This document shows positions 59,721 through 62,721 of a stretch of DNA of 62,721 bases, one piece after another. The stretch comes from an uncultured Mediterraneibacter sp. (lineage in GTDB: Bacteria; Bacillota; Clostridia; Lachnospirales; Lachnospiraceae). Below the pieces are notes generated by a model. That model made no database searches. It was given only the letters and a program-made list of their open reading frames with translations, and was not told the DNA's origin. Position 1 is the stretch's first letter, and each line of letters starts with the position of its first letter. The position numbers and the translations under genes are program-made. Where the stretch lies: contig CALWMN010000017.1 in the NCBI GenBank assembly GCA_944381935.1, positions 1 through 62,721 of the forward strand. Direction: 5' to 3'.

Positions 59721-59800
59721 AAACTATCCTCCTCATCTCTCAAATCTTTGGTTTCCTGTTTCCCGCTCTGTAAACGGTTTATTCTATGTTTTTCAATGTT

Positions 59801-59829
59801 ATTCTATGCAAAGCCATCGGACATGTAAA
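59801..59829 (-). promoter_or_regulatory. Promoter of the flavin/ferredoxin-transporter operon
   Basis: TTTACA (59829-59824), 17 bases, TAGAAT (59806-59801) on the minus strand. Confidence 0.65.
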
Positions 59830-59850
59830 GTACGCACTATTTTGTGGCAA

Positions 59851-59868
59851 AGTTACCTGAAGGTAACT
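59851..59868. promoter_or_regulatory. Perfect palindrome, candidate HxlR operator
   Basis: AGTTACC, TGAA, GGTAACT: a perfect 7-bp inverted repeat between the two divergent promoters, 21 bases upstream of the minus-strand -35 box. Confidence 0.55.
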
Positions 59869-59906
59869 ATAGGCAAAAATCCCGGGGAAAAGCTTTTTTC
59901 CAGATA

Positions 59907-59946
59907 TTGAAAATTTCTTCTCTGATGTTATAATGATTGTAACATC
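59907..59946 (+). promoter_or_regulatory. hxlR promoter with overlapping inverted repeat
   Basis: TTGAAA (59907-59912), 16 bases, TATAAT (59929-59934). GATGTTA (59924-59930) and TAACATC (59940-59946) form a perfect inverted repeat over the -10 and start site, sharing GTTA/TAAC with the other palindrome. Autorepression is likely. Confidence 0.6.
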
Positions 59947-59967
59947 AAACCACGAGGAGGAATCGTT

Positions 59968-60303
59968 ATGGCAAACCAGTCATCCATCAAAAAAGAACTT
60001 CCCGCATGTCCGGTCGAGACGACCCTGATGCTTATCGGCGATAAATGGAAGGTGCTGATTCTCCGGGACCTTCTCCCCGGCACCAAACGTTTCGGAGAAC
60101 TGAAGAAATCCATAGGAAGCGTTTCCCAGAAAGTCCTGACCTCGCAGCTTCGCGACATGGAAAACAGCGGACTTGTCAACCGGAAGGTTTACCCCGAAGT
60201 TCCGCCCCGGGTAGAATATTCCCTGACAGACCTGGGACAGAGCCTTAAACCTATACTCGACGCCATGCGCACCTGGGGCGAGGAATATAAATCAATGTCA
60301 TAA
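59968..60303 (+). CDS. HxlR-family transcriptional regulator
   Basis: A 111-residue winged-helix protein of the HxlR/YodB/HypR group. CPVETTLMLIGDKWKVLILRDLL opens the domain with a Cys at 14, the position used for thiol redox sensing in YodB-like proteins. FGELKKSIGSVSQKVLTSQLRDMENSGLVNRKVY is the recognition unit. It is divergent from the flavin/ferredoxin gene, with two related palindromes in the intergenic region. A sensor of oxidants or quinone-like electrophiles controlling the operon is plausible. AGGAGG precedes the ATG. Confidence 0.88.
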   Translation: MANQSSIKKELPACPVETTLMLIGDKWKVLILRDLLPGTKRFGELKKSIGSVSQKVLTSQLRDMENSGLVNRKVYPEVPPRVEYSLTDLGQSLKPILDAMRTWGEEYKSMS

Positions 60304-60459
60304 ATCCCGTACACGAAAAAACTATTTCTTATTTGTAAACAGATATTTGCTTTTCAAAATTTTTTCATATACTAAAGTACAGAAACAATAACAAAACAGG
60401 CAGAACATTTGTTCCGACCCGCTTAACTTTTCCTCATTATTTGCTATAATATAATTAGT
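60304..60459. other. AT-rich intergenic stretch
   Basis: No gene seen. A promoter-like TATAAT lies near 60446 on the plus strand, leading toward the hairpin at 60489. Confidence 0.4.
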
Positions 60460-60700
60460 TCATCTACCAGATGTAGAAGGAGTTCCTGAAGGCGTTTCAC
60501 ATAGTGAGGCGCCTTTTACCTTATCTTTTTTATATTGATAATACTTTTTAAGTTTCTTCTGTAATGTATGTTCTCTCTCAATATAAAATGCAGTAATAAG
60601 AAGACAATAAGTTTTTCTTTTTTCAATAACAACCATATATTTCTCTTCTTCCCATACTTTCATACCTTCGTAAATCCGTAACCCTTTCCCCATCAAGGAG
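60460..60700 (-). pseudogene. C-terminal fragment, possibly a phage-type BECR-fold nuclease
   Basis: The minus strand encodes KVWEEEKYMVVIEKRKTYCL, then LITAFYIEREHTLQKKLKKYYQYK and a tail ending TPSGTPSTSGR. The pattern (a strand pair, then LITAFY.....H...KL...Y) resembles the C-terminal RelE/barnase-like (PBECR-type) domains found in phage and mobile-element proteins. No start or N-terminal part is recognisable; upstream the frame runs into oriT-like sequence. Treat as a decayed fragment with tentative naming. Confidence 0.35.
60489..60517 (+). terminator. Hairpin with T-run
   Basis: AAGGCG and CGCCTT, extended inside by TTCAC/GTGA pairing, followed by TTTT. It overlaps the 3' end of the nuclease-like fragment and may stop leftward-originating plus-strand transcripts. 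Confidence 0.4.
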
Positions 60701-60716
60701 CAAAGCGACGCGATCA

Positions 60717-60764
60717 CTTCGGGCCAAAATGGCCCGAAGCTGCCGGGTTTGGGGCGTGCCCCAA
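60717..60764. other. oriT-like pair of inverted repeats
   Basis: CTTCGGGCCA, AAA, TGGCCCGAAG (60717-60739) is a perfect 10-bp inverted repeat. TTGGGGC, GT, GCCCCAA (60749-60764) follows ten bases later. From memory, this pair next to GC-rich sequence resembles the region in front of relaxase genes in Firmicutes conjugative/mobilisable elements. No relaxase is present here. Confidence 0.45.
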
Positions 60765-60784
60765 CAAGCGGCGTTTGTGTTCTG

Positions 60785-61021
60785 TTGCCTCCACGATTTT
60801 CAATTCTTCTTCGCCCAGGGCGTTGAGCATGGCGTCGATCCGCTTTCTGCACTCGCTCCCCTTGTTCTTGGGCGGATAGAAATATTGATCTACTGATATA
60901 TCAAACATTGCCACCATCTGATAAAAGGTATTGAGGCTGGGGTGCTGGTCTCCCTTGCCCGCTTGATGGCAAGCCCCATATCGTGAAAATCAAATCGTCG
61001 CTCATCTCTTTCAAGCTTCAT
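60785..61021 (-). pseudogene. XRE-family regulator with deleted helix-turn-helix
   Basis: From the ATG at 61021 the minus strand reads MKLERDERRFDFHDMGLAIKRARE, the usual start of an XRE regulator of Firmicutes integrative elements. The frame then jumps directly to GDQHPSLNTFYQMVAMFDISVDQYFYPPKNKG and RKRIDAMLNALGEEELKIVEAT. The roughly 40 residues with the helix-turn-helix are missing, and the ending merges into oriT-like sequence after EAT. A repressor remnant of a lost element. Confidence 0.7.
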
Positions 61022-61069
61022 AATATCACCTAATGCCCCTGATTATAGGCAATAGATGTACAATTTATA

Positions 61070-61120
61070 TTGACAACCAAATACAAGAGAATTATAATGA
61101 AAAAGCGACGGTACAGTCGC
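61070..61120 (+). promoter_or_regulatory. tetR-type gene promoter with inverted-repeat operator
   Basis: TTGACA (61070-61075), 17 bases, TATAAT (61093-61098): a consensus promoter. GCGAC, GGTACA, GTCGC (61105-61120) lies just downstream at the start site, the place and shape of a TetR autorepression site. Confidence 0.7.
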
Positions 61121-61142
61121 AAAATGGAGGTGAGATTGAATA

Positions 61143-61733
61143 ATGGGGAAAAAAGGAGATTCTACTAAACTGCACATTCGCCGTGTTGCTTTTGAATTGT
61201 TTGCCGAATACGGATATACAAAAGTAACTATGCAGGATATTTGTACAAAAAGTGGCCTTAGCAAAGGAGGTTTATACAGACACTATGAAGATAAACGACA
61301 GGTATTTACCGATATTTTAAAAGAACTTCAAAAAAAAGAAGCAGACAGGGAGGGACTCTGTATTAGGCAGGACTTATCGGCCACTGAAATTTTGAATGGC
61401 TATCTACAACATATCCAGCAGGATTTAAATAAAGCTGTGCCGAATATCAATATTGCGCTTTACGAATTTTGCGTAGAAAATAAAAATGGGATAGGTGCAG
61501 AGTTATTATTCAAACAATACCAAAAAGGTGTAGAAATTTTACTATCACTTGTAGAATACGGCATTTCAAAAGGTGAATTTCATTTATCTGACCCGATGAG
61601 AGTGGTATCAACTATTTTATTTCTCGTAGAGGGATTACGGATGGCAAGCGAAGCAATGGAAATAACGGACGAAATTTTAACAGGTGTTTTTACTCAAATT
61701 AAAGAAATGGTAGGAATTAAGGATGATAAATAA
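61143..61733 (+). CDS. TetR-family transcriptional regulator
   Basis: A 196-residue regulator. The N-terminal helix-turn-helix is clear (RRVAFELFAEYGYTKVTMQDICTKSGLSKGGLYRHYEDKRQVF, about 12-55), followed by an all-helical ligand domain. It overlaps the CPBP protease gene by 11 bases, forming a two-gene unit behind a consensus promoter with an inverted repeat. Base composition is AT-rich compared with the chromosome core, consistent with recent arrival. GGAGGTGA precedes the ATG. Confidence 0.88.
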   Translation: MGKKGDSTKLHIRRVAFELFAEYGYTKVTMQDICTKSGLSKGGLYRHYEDKRQVFTDILKELQKKEADREGLCIRQDLSATEILNGYLQHIQQDLNKAVPNINIALYEFCVENKNGIGAELLFKQYQKGVEILLSLVEYGISKGEFHLSDPMRVVSTILFLVEGLRMASEAMEITDEILTGVFTQIKEMVGIKDDK

Positions 61734-62574
61734 GGTTAAAAATCCCCTTTTGCTAATTTTGGGGATTTACTTAATTTGTGAATTAGTAAAAGACTTTGAA
61801 TTTTTGGTCTTGAAAACAGACCAAACATTTTTAGCAGAAAATATTATTTGTAAGCTATTCGCTATTGGTATGATTTTCTTTTGTCTCCATAAACTGCGAA
61901 TCTCTTGGAGCAGCATTGGATTTAAAAAATCTGGCATGATTCAAAGTGGCATTTTGGGATTATCATTAGGGATAGTGACATTTTCGATTTCTTATTTTGT
62001 AGAATATCTTATTCTCAAAAATATGGGCTTACATCCTCAATTTGCTTTCTACATAGCTAACTTTACAATTTCCAATCAAAACGTCATCGGATTGTCCATG
62101 TCGGCACTTATTATTTGTATATTGGGAAATATAGTAAACGTATGGGCCGAGGAGGGATTGTTTCGAGGAGTACTGTTTCAAATCGGTAAAATATCATATA
62201 CACAAAAGACAGCAAACCTTATCCAATCCCTCTTGTTTGGATTATGGCATGTAATTACTGTTGTTATTTGGGTACTTGACGGAAGCATTGATATACCAAC
62301 TGCGTTTATCATGTCCATTGGCTACATTGCACTTGCAGGCATTTTAGGTTATGAGTGGGGACTATGTATTGCGCTGACAGGTACGATTTGGGCCGGAGTG
62401 TTTGAACATTTTTTTAACAACTTTATCAGCAATACACTTCATGTTATTACTGAAACCGGGGTAGATGAACTGCAAATTATAAGAATTGTTATATCCAATG
62501 TTTTGTCATTGCTCGGTGCAATCCTTTTAACAAAGGCGCGAAAGCATTATAAAAGTAAGGTCCCTAATGGATAA
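61723..62574 (+). CDS. CPBP-family intramembrane metalloprotease
   Basis: A 283-residue membrane protein with about eight helices. The CPBP (Abi/CAAX-processing-like) motifs are present: WAEEGLFRGVLF (EExxxR), LLFGLWHVITVV (FxxxH) and a later His/Asn region GVFEHFFNNF. In bacteria these proteins are linked to bacteriocin immunity, peptide maturation or stress. It is regulated by the overlapping TetR protein, which suggests response to a toxic peptide or drug (inference). Confidence 0.85.
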   Translation: MINKVKNPLLLILGIYLICELVKDFEFLVLKTDQTFLAENIICKLFAIGMIFFCLHKLRISWSSIGFKKSGMIQSGILGLSLGIVTFSISYFVEYLILKNMGLHPQFAFYIANFTISNQNVIGLSMSALIICILGNIVNVWAEEGLFRGVLFQIGKISYTQKTANLIQSLLFGLWHVITVVIWVLDGSIDIPTAFIMSIGYIALAGILGYEWGLCIALTGTIWAGVFEHFFNNFISNTLHVITETGVDELQIIRIVISNVLSLLGAILLTKARKHYKSKVPNG

Positions 62575-62662
62575 AAAGAGATTATTATAGCCGAATGTAT
62601 CCAAAAAGAACTTTGACTGCCTCTCATAAACCATTTCATTTTGGGGCCTAAATCGGTACGCC
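62575..62662. other. Short intergenic stretch
   Basis: No gene, hairpin or promoter recognised between the CPBP gene and the partial frame at the edge. Confidence 0.4.
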
Positions 62663-62721
62663 TTACAGAACTTTTTTCAAAATTTTTTCCAGGCTCCGCA
62701 GACCACGTTCAATGGCGACCC
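62663..62721 (-). CDS. Possible sigma-70-like protein C-terminus, cut by window edge
   Basis: The minus strand reads VAIERGLRSLEKILKKVL and a stop at 62663. The I.RGL..L.KIL ending resembles the last helix of small sigma-70-like proteins carried by Firmicutes integrative elements. Only 18 residues are visible, so this is tentative. Confidence 0.3.
   Translation of the reverse strand, partial: VAIERGLRSLEKILKKVL

Noticed and set aside
1-62721. CRISPR array
   Set aside because: No regularly spaced direct repeats with unique spacers were seen. The repeat clusters at 1992 and 40335 are a partition-type array and a coding tandem repeat.
1-62721. rRNA operon or known riboswitch
   Set aside because: No recognisable 16S/23S/5S segments or riboswitch cores. 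Leader hairpins are short and match no class I know.

Overview
The window looks like a piece of a spore-forming, Gram-positive Clostridia chromosome, most likely Lachnospiraceae (inference). The evidence is a sporulation/division cluster in the Bacillus-like order hup-rqcP-yabP-yabQ-divIC-spoIIE-tilS-hpt-ftsH (29.6 to 22.4 kb, minus strand), a CotS-like coat kinase, sigma-A type promoters (TTGACA/N17/TATAAT) and strong AGGAGG ribosome sites. Most genes lie on the minus strand.

Layout. 1-4.4 kb is a mobile-element graveyard: an IS3-family element inside parB, an intact parA, a cluster of TTAGCA repeats, a 3' half tRNA-Arg that looks like an attachment-site scar, a frameshifted AlbA_2/RecG-like pseudogene and a 5'-truncated IS256-family transposase. 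4.4-10.8 kb holds a DUF2156 acyltransferase-like gene and a cystine operon (PatB-type C-S lyase, CoA-disulfide reductase with rhodanese, TcyP importer) divergent from a MarR regulator, with two inverted-repeat candidate operators. 11-16 kb carries a DUF4869/P-loop pair, ThpR, a wrecked AAA-ATPase, a truncated beta-helix surface protein and an FHA protein. 15.9-20.4 kb has DUF1015, methionine aminopeptidase and a vitamin B6-type salvage operon (kinase, ECF S component, radical SAM). 20.4-36.4 kb is the housekeeping block: GH13 amylase, FtsH, Hpt, TilS, SpoIIE, DivIC, YabQ/P, RqcP, HU, CotS-like, CCA transferase, a membrane SbcC-like/SbcD-like pair and AsnRS. 36.4-44.5 kb carries a nucleotidyltransferase remnant, EamA/AraC, a response-regulator remnant, tRNA-Cys, GlpP, a PepSY lipoprotein with its two-component system, and an M18 aminopeptidase.

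44.5-50.0 kb is the most interesting locus: five tightly packed genes encoding an amino-acid adenylating enzyme, a fold-III PLP decarboxylase with a CTxxD active-site motif, an acyl carrier protein, an MBOAT and an SGNH/DltD-like protein. This is a Dlt layout with a decarboxylase added, and suggests that a carrier-bound amino acid is decarboxylated before transfer to an envelope polymer. It could be an undescribed relative of teichoic-acid D-alanylation.

50.3-56.6 kb encodes an unrecognised cell-surface operon (897- and 595-residue exported proteins, a zinc ribbon, a 59-residue membrane peptide) ending in an ECF sigma factor fused in frame to an unrelated C-terminus. 56.7-60.3 kb encodes an osmoprotectant-type ABC transporter cotranscribed with a flavin/ferredoxin fusion and divergent from an HxlR regulator with two palindromic candidate operators. 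60.4-62.7 kb is a second mobile remnant: a deleted XRE regulator, oriT-like inverted repeats, a TetR/CPBP protease pair, and the tail of what may be a sigma factor at the edge.

All functions are assigned by recognising motifs and gene order by eye. No database search was run.
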